From Rhodospirillum sp. UBA1311 (GTDB lineage Bacteria > Pseudomonadota > Alphaproteobacteria > Rhodospirillales > Rhodospirillaceae), in contig DBTR01000035.1 in NCBI GenBank assembly GCA_002307145.1, positions 35,253-69,595 of the forward strand: 34,343 bases of DNA, given 5' to 3'. The number at the start of each line of letters is the position of its first letter. Position 1 is the stretch's first letter. The position numbers were made by a program, and so were the translations under genes. This document shows positions 26,303 to 33,457 of the stretch, piece after piece. The notes below the pieces were generated by a model. The model was not told the origin of the DNA. It saw only the letters and a list, made by a program, of their open reading frames with translations, and made no database searches.

Positions 26303-26628
26303 GCGCGTCCCTCCTGTGCGGCGAGCATGGTGCGGGCGACGTGGTCGGCAATGCCGAGGCCACCCTTCTTCACCACCTGCTTGCTGTATTCGTCGATCAT
26401 CATGGATTTGTACATGTCCTCGGCCTGGCCGCCGCCGAACTCGGGGTCGGCGTTGACGCCCTCGAATATGCATTGGAACATCTGGCTGAGGAACATGCCC
26501 TCGAACTTCTTCGCCGCCTCGCCGATCTCGGCGCGGGACGCGCCTTTCGGCGCGGCGGTCGGCTGGGCGCGCATCGCGTTGGTGGCGGTGCTGCTGTCGA
26601 GCATGGAAAGCGGCGAGGTCGAGGCCAT
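26299..26628 (-). CDS. flgJ: Rod-binding protein FlgJ, N-terminal domain only
   Basis: 109 residues. EIGEAAKKFEGMFLSQMFQCIFEG, GGGQAEDMYKSMMIDEYSKQVVKKGGLGIADHVARTML is the FlgJ rod-binding domain. The C-terminal muramidase domain of enterobacterial FlgJ is absent, as is usual in Alphaproteobacteria, so a separate peptidoglycan hydrolase must open the wall for the rod. I chose the ATG at 26628 because GGAGG is 7 bases upstream; the GTG at 26631 is the alternative. The ATG shares one base with the flgI stop (TGATG), and the stop overlaps flgN, so flgI, flgJ and flgN are translationally coupled. Confidence 0.9.
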   Translation of the reverse strand: MASTSPLSMLDSSTATNAMRAQPTAAPKGASRAEIGEAAKKFEGMFLSQMFQCIFEGVNADPEFGGGQAEDMYKSMMIDEYSKQVVKKGGLGIADHVARTMLAAQEGRA

Positions 26629-27773
26629 CACATCACCTCCAGTTCGGCATTGAGCGCGCCCGAGGCCTTGATCGCCTGGAGAATGCTGATCATGTCGCGC
26701 GGGCCGACGCCGAGAGCGTTCAGGCCGTCCACGAGTTCCTGGAGCGAAACGCCGTCGTTGACGATCGCGAGGCGCTTGTCCTTGTCCTCGTTGACCTGGA
26801 TGTCGGTGCGCGGCACCGTGGTGGTGGTTCCGGTCGACGAGAACGGCGAGGGCTGCGACACCTGGGGCGTCTCGGTGACGCGGATGGTGAGGTTGCCCTG
26901 CGCGATCGCGACTTCGCTGATCCGGACGTTCGCGCCGATCACGATGATGCCGGACTTTTCGTCGATTACCACGCGGGCCATCTGGTCGGGCTCGACGCGG
27001 AGCTGTTCGACGTCGGTGATCAAATCGACGACCGAGCCGGAATAGTTGGCGGGAATGCCCACCTGCACCGTCGAGGGATCGAGCGGGCGGGCGATGCTGG
27101 TGCCGAGGTAGGCGTTGATCGCCTGCGAGATCCGCCGCGCGGTGGTGAAGTCGGGGTTCTTGAGGGCGAGCTTGACGTCGCGCAGCGAGTTCAACGAGAA
27201 CGGCACCTCGCGTTCGACGATCGCTCCGTTGGCGATCCGGCCCGAGGTCGGCACGCCCTTGACCACCGAGGCGCCCTGGCCCGAGGCCGAGAACCCGCCG
27301 ATCGCGACCTGGCCCTGGCTCACCGCGTAGACTTCGCCGTCGGCGCCGACCAGGGGCGTCACCAGGAGGGTGCCGCCCTGCAGGCTCGAAGCCTTGCCCA
27401 TGGCGGAGACGGTGACGTCGATGCGGCTGCCCTGGCGGGCGAACGGCGGCAGGGTGGCGGTGACCATCACCGCCGCGAGGTCCTTGGTGTCGATCTTGCC
27501 GTCGCGGGTGTTGACGCCCATGCGTTCCAACATCGCGATCAGGCTTTCCTTGGTGAAGTTGATGTCGTCGGTCTTGTCACCGGTGGCGTTCAGGCCGACC
27601 ACCAGGCCGTAGCCGATCAGCACGTTTTCGCGCACGCCCTCGACGTCGACGATGTCCTTGATCCGCGACGAGGCCTGGCCCGGGTCGACCGTCGCGACGA
27701 CGAAGCCCAACGCCAGCACCGCCCGCATCGTCCAGGTCCGGAAGGTCGAAAGCTTGATCATGCGTGCATTCAT
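26628..27773 (-). CDS. flgI: Flagellar P-ring protein FlgI
   Basis: 381 residues. A Sec signal peptide (RTWTMRAVLALGFVVATVDPGQA) precedes SSRIKDIVDVEGVRENVLIGYGLVVGLNATGDKT, the classic FlgI start. Later come LPPFARQGSRIDVTVSAMGKASSLQGGTLLVTPL and the ending LVDGLNALGVGPRDMISILQAIKASGALNAELEVM. It forms the periplasmic P ring around the rod. The ribosome site before the ATG at 27773 is weak; an in-frame ATG at 27761 is possible. It is first in the operon flgI-flgJ-flgN-flgK-flgL and has a good sigma-54 promoter about 65 bases before the start codon. Confidence 0.97.
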   Translation of the reverse strand: MNARMIKLSTFRTWTMRAVLALGFVVATVDPGQASSRIKDIVDVEGVRENVLIGYGLVVGLNATGDKTDDINFTKESLIAMLERMGVNTRDGKIDTKDLAAVMVTATLPPFARQGSRIDVTVSAMGKASSLQGGTLLVTPLVGADGEVYAVSQGQVAIGGFSASGQGASVVKGVPTSGRIANGAIVEREVPFSLNSLRDVKLALKNPDFTTARRISQAINAYLGTSIARPLDPSTVQVGIPANYSGSVVDLITDVEQLRVEPDQMARVVIDEKSGIIVIGANVRISEVAIAQGNLTIRVTETPQVSQPSPFSSTGTTTTVPRTDIQVNEDKDKRLAIVNDGVSLQELVDGLNALGVGPRDMISILQAIKASGALNAELEVM

Positions 27774-27848
27774 GGTCGCGAAACCCGTTTGGCTGTGAAA
27801 TCCTTCGCGGCGGACCCCGCCGTGCAGAGTCCATCCCGGGCAAGTCCT

Positions 27849-27864
27849 TGCGAACCTCGTGCCA
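27849..27864 (-). promoter_or_regulatory. Sigma-54 promoter of the flgI operon
   Basis: On the minus strand the sequence is TGGCACGAGGTTCGCA, matching the sigma-54 consensus TGGCACG-N4-TTGC at all but one position, with GG and GC exactly 10 bases apart. Transcription would start near 27838, giving a leader of about 65 bases before flgI. Confidence 0.85.
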
Positions 27865-27938
27865 GGGTCTAACGTGTTGAATCACATTAAAATGTTCTCA
27901 ATTCCCAGGCGCGCTGCACGGCAAAAACCGCTTCTCCC

Positions 27939-27953
27939 CGGCAAGAATTGCCG
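27939..27953. promoter_or_regulatory. Palindrome resembling an ftr/FlbD enhancer
   Basis: CGGCAAGAATTGCCG is a perfect 6-3-6 inverted repeat, 75 bases upstream of the flgI sigma-54 promoter and about 105 bases before fliX. It resembles the ftr elements bound by FlbD in Caulobacter (from memory). Confidence 0.6.
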
Positions 27954-27978
27954 CAAGTGGACGGCGATCCGCCGGGGC

Positions 27979-27991
27979 GGCAAAATTTGCC
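27979..27991. promoter_or_regulatory. Second ftr-like palindrome
   Basis: GGCAAAATTTGCC is a perfect 6-1-6 inverted repeat with the same GGCAA/TTGCC half-sites, 25 bases from the first palindrome and 66 bases upstream of fliX. Together the pair could form an enhancer shared by the divergent flgI and fliX genes. Confidence 0.55.
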
Positions 27992-28057
27992 CATTTGGCG
28001 ATCGGCCGGTTGGCTGTAAACTCAATCGGTACAACTGGGATTTGTAAAAGGCTCAAG

Positions 28058-28495
28058 ATGAAAGTCGGCTCCACCGGATCCACCTCATCCACCCAGCGGT
28101 CGCGCAGGACCGACGGCAAGCGTGCCGAGGGCACCGGGTTTTCCGAGTTGCTCGGCGGCGCGGCCGAAGCGACGGAGACCGGCGCCGTCGAGGGCGCGAT
28201 GTCGTTGAGCGGCGTCGAGGCGATTCTTGCGACCCAGTCGGTCGATCCGGATGGCGGAGCATCGGCGCGCGCTCGGATGGCGCGCCGGGGCGAGGACGTG
28301 CTCGACCGCCTCGAAGGGGTGCGGCTCGGCCTTCTCACCGGCGCGGTGCCGAAGGCCGAGCTCGCCGATCTCGCGCAACTCGTGCGTTCGAAGCGCGAAG
28401 CCGGGATCGACCCGAGGCTCGGGGCGCTGCTCGATGAAATCGAACTTCGCGCCGAAGTCGAACTCGCCAAATTGACCCGTGGGTTGCGTGGCTGA
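28058..28495 (+). CDS. fliX: Flagellar assembly trans-acting factor FliX
   Basis: 145 residues. A disordered Ser/Thr/Arg-rich start leads to GFSELLGGA, then LSGVEAILATQSV, RARMARRGEDVLDRLEGVRLGLLTGAVPKAELADLAQLV and the ending DPRLGALLDEIELRAEVELAKL, the FliX core. In Caulobacter FliX binds the sigma-54 activator FlbD and links hook-basal-body assembly to late flagellar gene expression. Its position, divergent from the sigma-54-driven flgI operon and next to FlbD-box-like palindromes, fits that role. The ATG at 28058 was chosen from family length; the ribosome site is weak. Confidence 0.9.
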   Translation: MKVGSTGSTSSTQRSRRTDGKRAEGTGFSELLGGAAEATETGAVEGAMSLSGVEAILATQSVDPDGGASARARMARRGEDVLDRLEGVRLGLLTGAVPKAELADLAQLVRSKREAGIDPRLGALLDEIELRAEVELAKLTRGLRG

Positions 28496-28551
28496 GGCCG
28501 GGGGCGTGACCGCGCATTTGGGCGGCATGCCCGACATCCGCACGGAAAGTG

Positions 28552-28580
28552 TTGCTCAAAAACACGTCCATCCCTATATT
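28552..28580 (+). promoter_or_regulatory. Putative sigma-70-type promoter of dksA
   Basis: TTGCTC, a 17-base spacer and TATATT (28575-28580) form a good vegetative promoter about 75 bases before the dksA start and 56 bases after fliX. Confidence 0.6.
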
Positions 28581-28656
28581 GCGACGCGCGAAGAAGGGGG
28601 CGGGTGGGAGCCTGCCTACGGGGGGCGTATTCGGACTTGCGGAGGTTAAGGCAGGA

Positions 28657-29073
28657 ATGACGATGATTTTGCCGCCGGACTACAGGCCGACCGAGGACGA
28701 GGAGTTCATGAGCGACCGGATGGTTGAGTACTTCCGGCGCAAGCTTCTGGATTGGCGGGCCGATCTCCTGCGCGAGTCCGAGGAAACCCTCGACCATCTG
28801 CGCGAAGGCCCGGTCAACGAGGCCGACATCGCCGATCGCGCGTCGTCGGAAACCGACCGCGCGCTCGAACTCCGCACCCGCGACCGCGCCCGCAAGTTGA
28901 TCGCCAAGATCGACGAGGCGCTGGAGCGAGTCGAGGACGGGTCCTACGGCTATTGTCAGGAAACCCAGGAGCCGATCGGCATCCGCCGCCTTGAGGCGCG
29001 CCCGATCGCGACCCTGTCGCTCGAAGCCCAGGAGCGCCACGAACGCCTGGAGCGGACCCATCGCGACGAGTGA
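28657..29073 (+). CDS. dksA: DksA/TraR-family RNA polymerase-binding regulator
   Basis: 138 residues from the ATG at 28657 (a second ATG at 28663 is also possible). ILPPDYRPTEDEEFMSDRMVEYFRRKLLDWRADLL and the coiled-coil middle with DIADRASSETDRALELRTRDR match DksA, including the acidic tip. The C-terminal finger is degenerate: YGYCQETQEPIGIRRLEARPIATLSLEAQERHE keeps one of the four zinc Cys, with Thr, Ser and Ala at the others. Such cysteine-poor DksA is known in Alphaproteobacteria. It acts with ppGpp on transcription of ribosomal and amino-acid genes. It has its own likely promoter upstream and a strong terminator downstream, so it is probably independent of the flagellar genes around it. 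Confidence 0.92.
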   Translation: MTMILPPDYRPTEDEEFMSDRMVEYFRRKLLDWRADLLRESEETLDHLREGPVNEADIADRASSETDRALELRTRDRARKLIAKIDEALERVEDGSYGYCQETQEPIGIRRLEARPIATLSLEAQERHERLERTHRDE

Positions 29074-29092
29074 TCGCCGGTCGTTCCGCATG

Positions 29093-29127
29093 AAAAAAGC
29101 CCCCACCGAACCGGTGGGGGCTTTTTT
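29093..29127. terminator. Bidirectional terminator between dksA and flaF-like gene
   Basis: A 10-base-pair GC-rich stem (29099-29108 with 29112-29121) around an AAC loop is flanked by six A on the left and six T on the right. It can end transcripts from dksA and from the convergent flaF-like gene. Confidence 0.92.
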
Positions 29128-29138
29128 GTCGGCGCCGC

Positions 29139-29489
29139 TCAGCCCGGGATCGCGCTCGCGCGGGCCTGGCCTTCGAGGAGGCCTTCGGCGATCTGGAGAT
29201 TGGCGTTGATCAGGGTTTCGATCTTTTGCGCGCGACGATCGGCGGAAAGGTCGAAGGTCACCTTGGCGGTGTAGTCGGCCAAGCGGGTGAGGTTGACCCG
29301 GATGTCCTCGGGCAGGCGGTTGTCCTTCCGGGATACCAGGGTTTTGATCGCGGTCCATACCTTGAGGTTGGTGTCGAGCGCCGTGATCAGAGCGCCTTCG
29401 TCCTGCTCCGCGAGTGCCTGGGACATGCCCACGGCGGCCTGGGTCAGGCAAAGGGCGTCTTCTTCAAAATTCGACAAAACGGCAGTCAT
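29139..29489 (-). CDS. Second FlaF-family protein
   Basis: 116 residues from the ATG at 29489, with GGGAG 9 bases upstream. The C-terminal two thirds align by eye with the FlaF at 17801: ALDTNLKVWTAIKTL against ALRFNHLLWTIIQAD, LPEDIRVNLTRLADYTAKVT against LPPEIKANIMSLSIFVDKQT, and IETLINANLQIAEGL against LETLININRNLAAGL. The N-terminus (FEEDALCLTQAAVGMSQALAEQD) is different. It is a lone minus-strand gene ending at the shared terminator, not next to a flagellin gene or flbT. It may regulate another flagellin or act at another assembly stage. No sigma-54 promoter was found upstream. Confidence 0.82.
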   Translation of the reverse strand: MTAVLSNFEEDALCLTQAAVGMSQALAEQDEGALITALDTNLKVWTAIKTLVSRKDNRLPEDIRVNLTRLADYTAKVTFDLSADRRAQKIETLINANLQIAEGLLEGQARASAIPG

Positions 29490-29693
29490 CCGAGCGGTCT
29501 CCCATCGCTGATGGCCCGGACGGAGTCCGTGGGCCGGTTTCGTCGCGCGGGGCCTTCCGTCTTTGCGACGTTCAAGACCGCGCGCGGGGACTTCCGCCGA
29601 CGCAGGGAGCTTTCCCGCTTCGGGCATCGACGAGTTTCGCGTGGGGTTGGTTAAGGAAGCGCAAATGAAACCCGGGGACACCCGGATTCCGCG

Positions 29694-29724
29694 CAAAAAA
29701 ATGGGCCCGACCGAAGTCGGACCC
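29694..29724 (-). terminator. Terminator of the flgF-flgG-flgA-flgH operon
   Basis: On the minus strand a 9-base-pair stem (29716-29724 with 29703-29711, one G-T pair) and a TTCG loop lead into a run of T to 29694. It lies 35 bases beyond the flgH stop. Confidence 0.88.
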
Positions 29725-29758
29725 AATGCGGCAGACGGGAGACGCCGCGAAAAGTGCG

Positions 29759-30529
29759 TTAGAACGGCAGGATCACGTCGAGCAGCTGCGAGCCGTAGCG
29801 CGGCGTCTGCATGTCGCTGATCGTGCCGCGCCCGCCGTAGGCGACGCGGAGTTCGGCGATGTCGGACGAGGCGATGGTGTTGGTCGAGCTGATGTCTTCG
29901 CGGCGGATCACGCCCGAGACCTGGAGCTGGCGCATCTCGTAGTTCACCCGGACTTCCTGTGAGCCCGCGATCACCAGGTTGCCGTTGGGCAGGACCTGCA
30001 CCACCACCGCGGCGACCGCGATCTTGATGGTCTCGTTGCGGACGATCGTTCCCGCGCCGGTCAGGTCGCGCGAACTCGTCACGCCCGAAACCAGGGAGGT
30101 GGGATCGACGGAGTTCGGCAACACCTTGTTGACGCTGTTTTCGAGGCCGAGCAGGCTGGTCACGCCCATGCTCTCGCCGTCGCCGCCGCGCGATTGGGTC
30201 GAGGTATTGGACAGGTTGGCGCTGTCGGTGATCACGACCGACACCGAGAGGATGTCGCCGACCTGGGCGGCGCGCTGGTCCTTGAAGAACGCGCGCGCGC
30301 CGGGCCGCCAGAGCGAATTCGCCATCGGCCGCGGTTCCTCGGGATCGGGCATCGGCATCGTCACCGGCTGGTAGCCGTTCTTCTCCACCGGGTTGGTGAT
30401 CGCGGAGAGCTTCGGCTCCTCGCCGATCTCGGAGAGACGGGTGAGGGTGTTGCAGCCCGAAAGCATCGTTGCCGACACCAGGAGTGCGGCGAGGCGGGTG
30501 CTGCGGGAAGGGATGCGGGCGTGGGCCAT
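29759..30529 (-). CDS. flgH: Flagellar L-ring lipoprotein FlgH
   Basis: 256 residues. A lipoprotein signal peptide ends in the lipobox LSGC with Cys26. NSLWRPGARAFFKDQRAAQVGDILSVSVVITDSANLSN is the FlgH core, followed by AAVVVQVLPNGNLVIAGSQEVRVNYEMRQLQVSGVIRREDISSTNTI and the ending LLDVILPF. It forms the outer-membrane L ring. GGGAG precedes the ATG at 30529, and flgA ends 15 bases upstream. It is the last gene of its operon and is followed by a terminator. Confidence 0.97.
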   Translation of the reverse strand: MAHARIPSRSTRLAALLVSATMLSGCNTLTRLSEIGEEPKLSAITNPVEKNGYQPVTMPMPDPEEPRPMANSLWRPGARAFFKDQRAAQVGDILSVSVVITDSANLSNTSTQSRGGDGESMGVTSLLGLENSVNKVLPNSVDPTSLVSGVTSSRDLTGAGTIVRNETIKIAVAAVVVQVLPNGNLVIAGSQEVRVNYEMRQLQVSGVIRREDISSTNTIASSDIAELRVAYGGRGTISDMQTPRYGSQLLDVILPF

Positions 30530-30544
30530 GGTTTCGGCTCCCGA

Positions 30545-31567
30545 TCAGCGCAACGCGGTGACGTTGATGGCGTCCACCACCACCTGGTGGGGCTGGACGA
30601 CCTTCGCCATCAACGTGCGATTGCTGGAGGTGTTGAGAATGCGGATGATGTCGCCCTGGCCACCGGCGTCCATCGCCTTGCCCTTGGCGGTCAGGTTCAT
30701 CGTTTTCAGCGCGTAGAAGATCACCACTTCGTCGCCGCGGCTGACCATCACCGGCGCCTGGAGCTGGCTCGCCAGAACCGGCTCGCCTTCCTTGATCGCG
30801 CGGCGCGCTTGCTTGCCGACGAGGGCGTAGGGATCGGTGACCGCGCCTTCGCGCACTTGGTCAGTGCGGACGTGGGCGACGGTGACGTCGTTCGGGCCGA
30901 TGATGTCGCCACGGGCGACCGAACCGGTCAGCACCGGCAGCGCCTCGGTGGCGTATGCCCGGCCGCCGACCGCGACCTGGCGGGTGAACACCACCCGGTC
31001 GCCCTCGGTGGCGGAAATGTCGACGATCGCGGAGAACCGCCGCGAGCGGGAGTCGAAGGCGACCTTGCCGACCTGAACCGAGGGCATCGCGTCGACCGGT
31101 AGCGACACCGCGAGGGAGGCGGTCGAAGTCTGGAGCTCGGCGTCCTTCGGCGCGCCCTCGGCTTCGAGCGCGGCGCGGACCTCGCCGAGGATGTCCTCGT
31201 GGGTCAGGGTCCGGCTGTCGCGCCGCACCACGGCGCGGATGTCGCGGTTCATCGGCTTCCAGTCGAGGCCGTAGAGGCGGGCGATGCGACCGAGCAGTTC
31301 GGCATCGAGGATGGTGCGCTCGCCCGGATCGGGGGCGTTGAGGATCGCGCGGTCGCCCCGCGGGATCGGGCCGCTGAAAACGTCGGAAACCCGGATCATC
31401 GCGCCGCGCACGGTGATCATCGGGTTGAGGCTGTTGGTCTCCTCGGGCTGCACCGGCACTGCTGCTGCGGCGAGCTGCATGGGCTTCGCAGACTGCGCGG
31501 CGGCAAAGCCGGGGGCCATCGCGCCGAGCGCCAACACCGTTCCGAAGATCCAAGCCGTGGTTTTCAT
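30545..31567 (-). CDS. flgA: Flagellar P-ring assembly chaperone FlgA
   Basis: 340 residues, of which the C-terminal part is the FlgA/SAF domain: LPVLTGSVARGDIIGPNDVTVAHVRTDQVREGAVTDPYALVGKQARRAIKEGEPVLASQLQAPVMVSRGD, then IIRILNTSSNRTLMAKVVQPHQV. A Sec signal peptide (MKTTAWIFGTVLALGAMAPGFAAA) targets it to the periplasm, where it helps FlgI assemble. I chose the ATG at 31567 because it directly begins the signal peptide and has GGGAG upstream; the in-frame ATG at 31588 is the alternative. It lies between flgG and flgH, a gene order common in Alphaproteobacteria. Confidence 0.93.
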   Translation of the reverse strand: MKTTAWIFGTVLALGAMAPGFAAAQSAKPMQLAAAAVPVQPEETNSLNPMITVRGAMIRVSDVFSGPIPRGDRAILNAPDPGERTILDAELLGRIARLYGLDWKPMNRDIRAVVRRDSRTLTHEDILGEVRAALEAEGAPKDAELQTSTASLAVSLPVDAMPSVQVGKVAFDSRSRRFSAIVDISATEGDRVVFTRQVAVGGRAYATEALPVLTGSVARGDIIGPNDVTVAHVRTDQVREGAVTDPYALVGKQARRAIKEGEPVLASQLQAPVMVSRGDEVVIFYALKTMNLTAKGKAMDAGGQGDIIRILNTSSNRTLMAKVVQPHQVVVDAINVTALR

Positions 31568-31590
31568 CTTCCGTCTCCCAGCCGTCATCG

Positions 31591-32376
31591 TCACTTCATC
31601 TGGTTGATGGTATTGAGCATTTCGTCCGAGGTGGTGACCACCTTCGAATTCATCTCGTAGGCGCGCTGGGCGCTGATCAGGTCGGTGATTTCGGTCACCA
31701 CGTTGACGTTCGAGGTTTCGAGGTAGCCCTGGAGGACCGAGCCGAAACCGGTGGTGTCCGGCGTGCCTTGGGTCGGGCCGCCCGAGGCCGGGGTTTCCAT
31801 GTAGAGGTTGTCGCCGATCGCCTCCATGCCGGCCTCGTTGACGAAGGTGGCGATCTGGAGGGTGCCCGCGTTGGTCTGGGTGGTCTGGCCGTCGAGCTTC
31901 ACCCACACCTCGCCCGAGGCGTTGATGGTGATGCTGGTGGAGTTGGTCGGGATGGTGATGCCCGGCTGCACCGCATAGCCGTCGTTGGTGACGATTTCGC
32001 CGGTGGAGCTCAGCTGGAAGGACCCGGCGCGGGTGTAGGCGGTCTCGCCCGAGGGCAGGGTCACCTGGAAGTAGCCCTTGCCTTCGATGGCGAGATCGAG
32101 GGTGTTGTCGGTGTTGGTCAGGCTGCCCTGCTCGGTGATCCGGTAGACCGCGGCGGTGCGCACGCCGAGGCCGAGCTGCACGCCCGCCGGAACCAGGGTG
32201 CCGGTGTCGGAGCTCTGTGCACCCTGGCGGCGCAGGTTTTGGTAGAGCAGGTCGTTGAACTCGGCGCGGCGACGGGTGTACGCCGTGGTGTTCATGTTGG
32301 CGATGTTGTTCGAAATCACTTCGACGTTGGTCTGCTGGGCCTGCATGCCCGTGGCGGCAATGCTCAAGGAGCGCAT
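31591..32376 (-). CDS. flgG: Flagellar distal rod protein FlgG
   Basis: 261 residues, the standard length. MRSLSIAATGMQAQQTNVEVISNNIANMNTTAYTRRRAEFNDLLYQ is the rod-protein start, GFGSVLQGYLETSNVNVVTEITDLISAQRAYEMNSKVV the matching end, and LAIEGKGYFQV lies between. It forms the distal rod. GAAGGAT precedes the ATG, and 17 bases separate it from the flgF stop, so both are in one operon. Confidence 0.97.
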   Translation of the reverse strand: MRSLSIAATGMQAQQTNVEVISNNIANMNTTAYTRRRAEFNDLLYQNLRRQGAQSSDTGTLVPAGVQLGLGVRTAAVYRITEQGSLTNTDNTLDLAIEGKGYFQVTLPSGETAYTRAGSFQLSSTGEIVTNDGYAVQPGITIPTNSTSITINASGEVWVKLDGQTTQTNAGTLQIATFVNEAGMEAIGDNLYMETPASGGPTQGTPDTTGFGSVLQGYLETSNVNVVTEITDLISAQRAYEMNSKVVTTSDEMLNTINQMK

Positions 32377-32393
32377 CGTTTTGATCCTTCTCT

Positions 32394-33140
32394 TTAGCTG
32401 CTGAACGTCTTGGCGAAGGCGTCGATCGCCGAGCGCTGCCGGTCGTTTTCGATGTCGATCATCTTCTGCGCGGATTCGTAGGCGCGCTGAACGCTGATCA
32501 TCTTGGTGATTTCGAGCATTGGATTGACGTTGGACTGCTCCAGCATCCCCTGCACCAGGTGCGGCGCACTGGGCGTCTGGGGCTGCTGGTCGCCGGCCTC
32601 GTAAAGGCCGTTCGCGACCTTCTTGAGCGCCCGCTGGTCGTCGAAGGTGGCGAGCTTGAGCCGCGCGATCTGGCCGTTTTCGGTGCTGATCGAGCCATCC
32701 TTGGAGATGGTGATTTCGGATTCGTTCGGCGCGATGATCACCGGCTGGCCGGCGTCGTTGAGCAGGAGTTCGCCCGAAGAGGTGGAGAGCTGGCCATCGG
32801 CGTCGAGCTTGAAGTGGCCGTTGCGGGTATAGAGCTGCTGGCCGGCCGGGCCCTCGACGGTGAAGTAGCCGTCACCCTTGATCGCCACGTCCATGGAATT
32901 GCCGGTGGTCTGCAGCGCGCCCTCGGAGAGGTCGCGGACCATGCCGAAGTCCTGGGTGAAGGCGATCTTGTCCTTGAACAGCGAACGGTCGGTCTTCACC
33001 TGGGCGACGTAGTCGGTGAACAGTTCCTGCTCGCCCTTGAAGCCCGTGGTGTTCAGGTTCGCCATGTTGTTCGCGATCTGGTCCATCTGCCGCCACAGGG
33101 CGGTCTGACGACTGAGGGCGATATAGCCGGCGTTTTCCAT
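32394..33140 (-). CDS. flgF: Flagellar proximal rod protein FlgF
   Basis: 248 residues. ENAGYIALSRQTALWRQMDQIANNMANLNTTGFKGEQELF is the FlgF start; DVAIKGDGYFTVEG and HLVQGMLEQSNVNPMLEITKMISVQRAYESAQKMID follow. The ATG at 33140 is chosen: the frame stays open to 33230, but that longer version would begin within the sigma-54 promoter itself, so its mRNA could not carry it. It is first in flgF-flgG-flgA-flgH, with a leader of about 60 bases from the predicted start site. Confidence 0.96.
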   Translation of the reverse strand: MENAGYIALSRQTALWRQMDQIANNMANLNTTGFKGEQELFTDYVAQVKTDRSLFKDKIAFTQDFGMVRDLSEGALQTTGNSMDVAIKGDGYFTVEGPAGQQLYTRNGHFKLDADGQLSTSSGELLLNDAGQPVIIAPNESEITISKDGSISTENGQIARLKLATFDDQRALKKVANGLYEAGDQQPQTPSAPHLVQGMLEQSNVNPMLEITKMISVQRAYESAQKMIDIENDRQRSAIDAFAKTFSS

Positions 33141-33213
33141 TCGGTCGATCCCGTCTTTTGATCTCGGTCCGGCCCGCCGTTGGTTGGCGGTGCGCGTTTC
33201 TTGCCAACCGAGA

Positions 33214-33229
33214 TGCATGGCCTGTGCCA
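33214..33229 (-). promoter_or_regulatory. Sigma-54 promoter of the flgF operon
   Basis: On the minus strand the sequence is TGGCACAGGCCATGCA, with TGGCAC at -24 and TGCA at -12, and GG to GC spaced by exactly 10 bases. Transcription would start near 33203, about 60 bases before flgF. Confidence 0.85.
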
Positions 33230-33316
33230 TCTCTATAATTTATTGATTTGTAACGATAATGTTGAAGAAGGAGGGGGCTGCGGGGGAGTCTCGCGGACCT
33301 TGCTGCCGGGGCAGGG

Positions 33317-33331
33317 CGGCAAAAATCGCCG
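33317..33331. promoter_or_regulatory. Third ftr-like element, upstream of flgF
   Basis: CGGCAAAAATCGCCG is a near-palindrome (one mismatch) with the same layout as the element at 27939, and lies 88 bases upstream of the flgF sigma-54 promoter, a usual enhancer distance. Confidence 0.55.
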
Positions 33332-33457
33332 GGTAGGGCGGGATTTCACGTCTTTTTAATCAATTCGGGCTAGTTTCGGGCCTGTCCGGAACAAGGCCGG
33401 TGCCGCCGATTTCGCTGCGGCGGGAAAGAGTTCAGATCGCGCGAAGGCAGTGCAGGC

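Larger units (their letters stand above)
33141..33457. other. 317-base divergent control region between flgF and fliL
   Basis: No gene is seen here. It holds the flgF sigma-54 promoter (33214-33229), an AT-rich stretch around 33231-33262 and an ftr-like palindrome at 33317-33331. No convincing promoter for fliL was found. Confidence 0.8.

Noticed and set aside
27887..27901. CtrA-like site TTAA-N7-TCAA upstream of flgI
   Set aside because: One mismatch from TTAA-N7-TTAA, in a short AT-rich patch; suggestive but too weak alone.
27958..27974. TGGAC...CGC as a sigma-54 promoter for fliX
   Set aside because: GG and GC are 10 bases apart but the flanking bases fit the consensus poorly.
33141..33230. 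Longer FlgF start at 33230
   Set aside because: It would begin within the predicted sigma-54 promoter, upstream of the transcription start, and the extra residues are unlike FlgF.
33353..33364. TTAATCAATT as a CtrA half-site for fliL
   Set aside because: Only one TTAA half is present and no second half follows at the required spacing.
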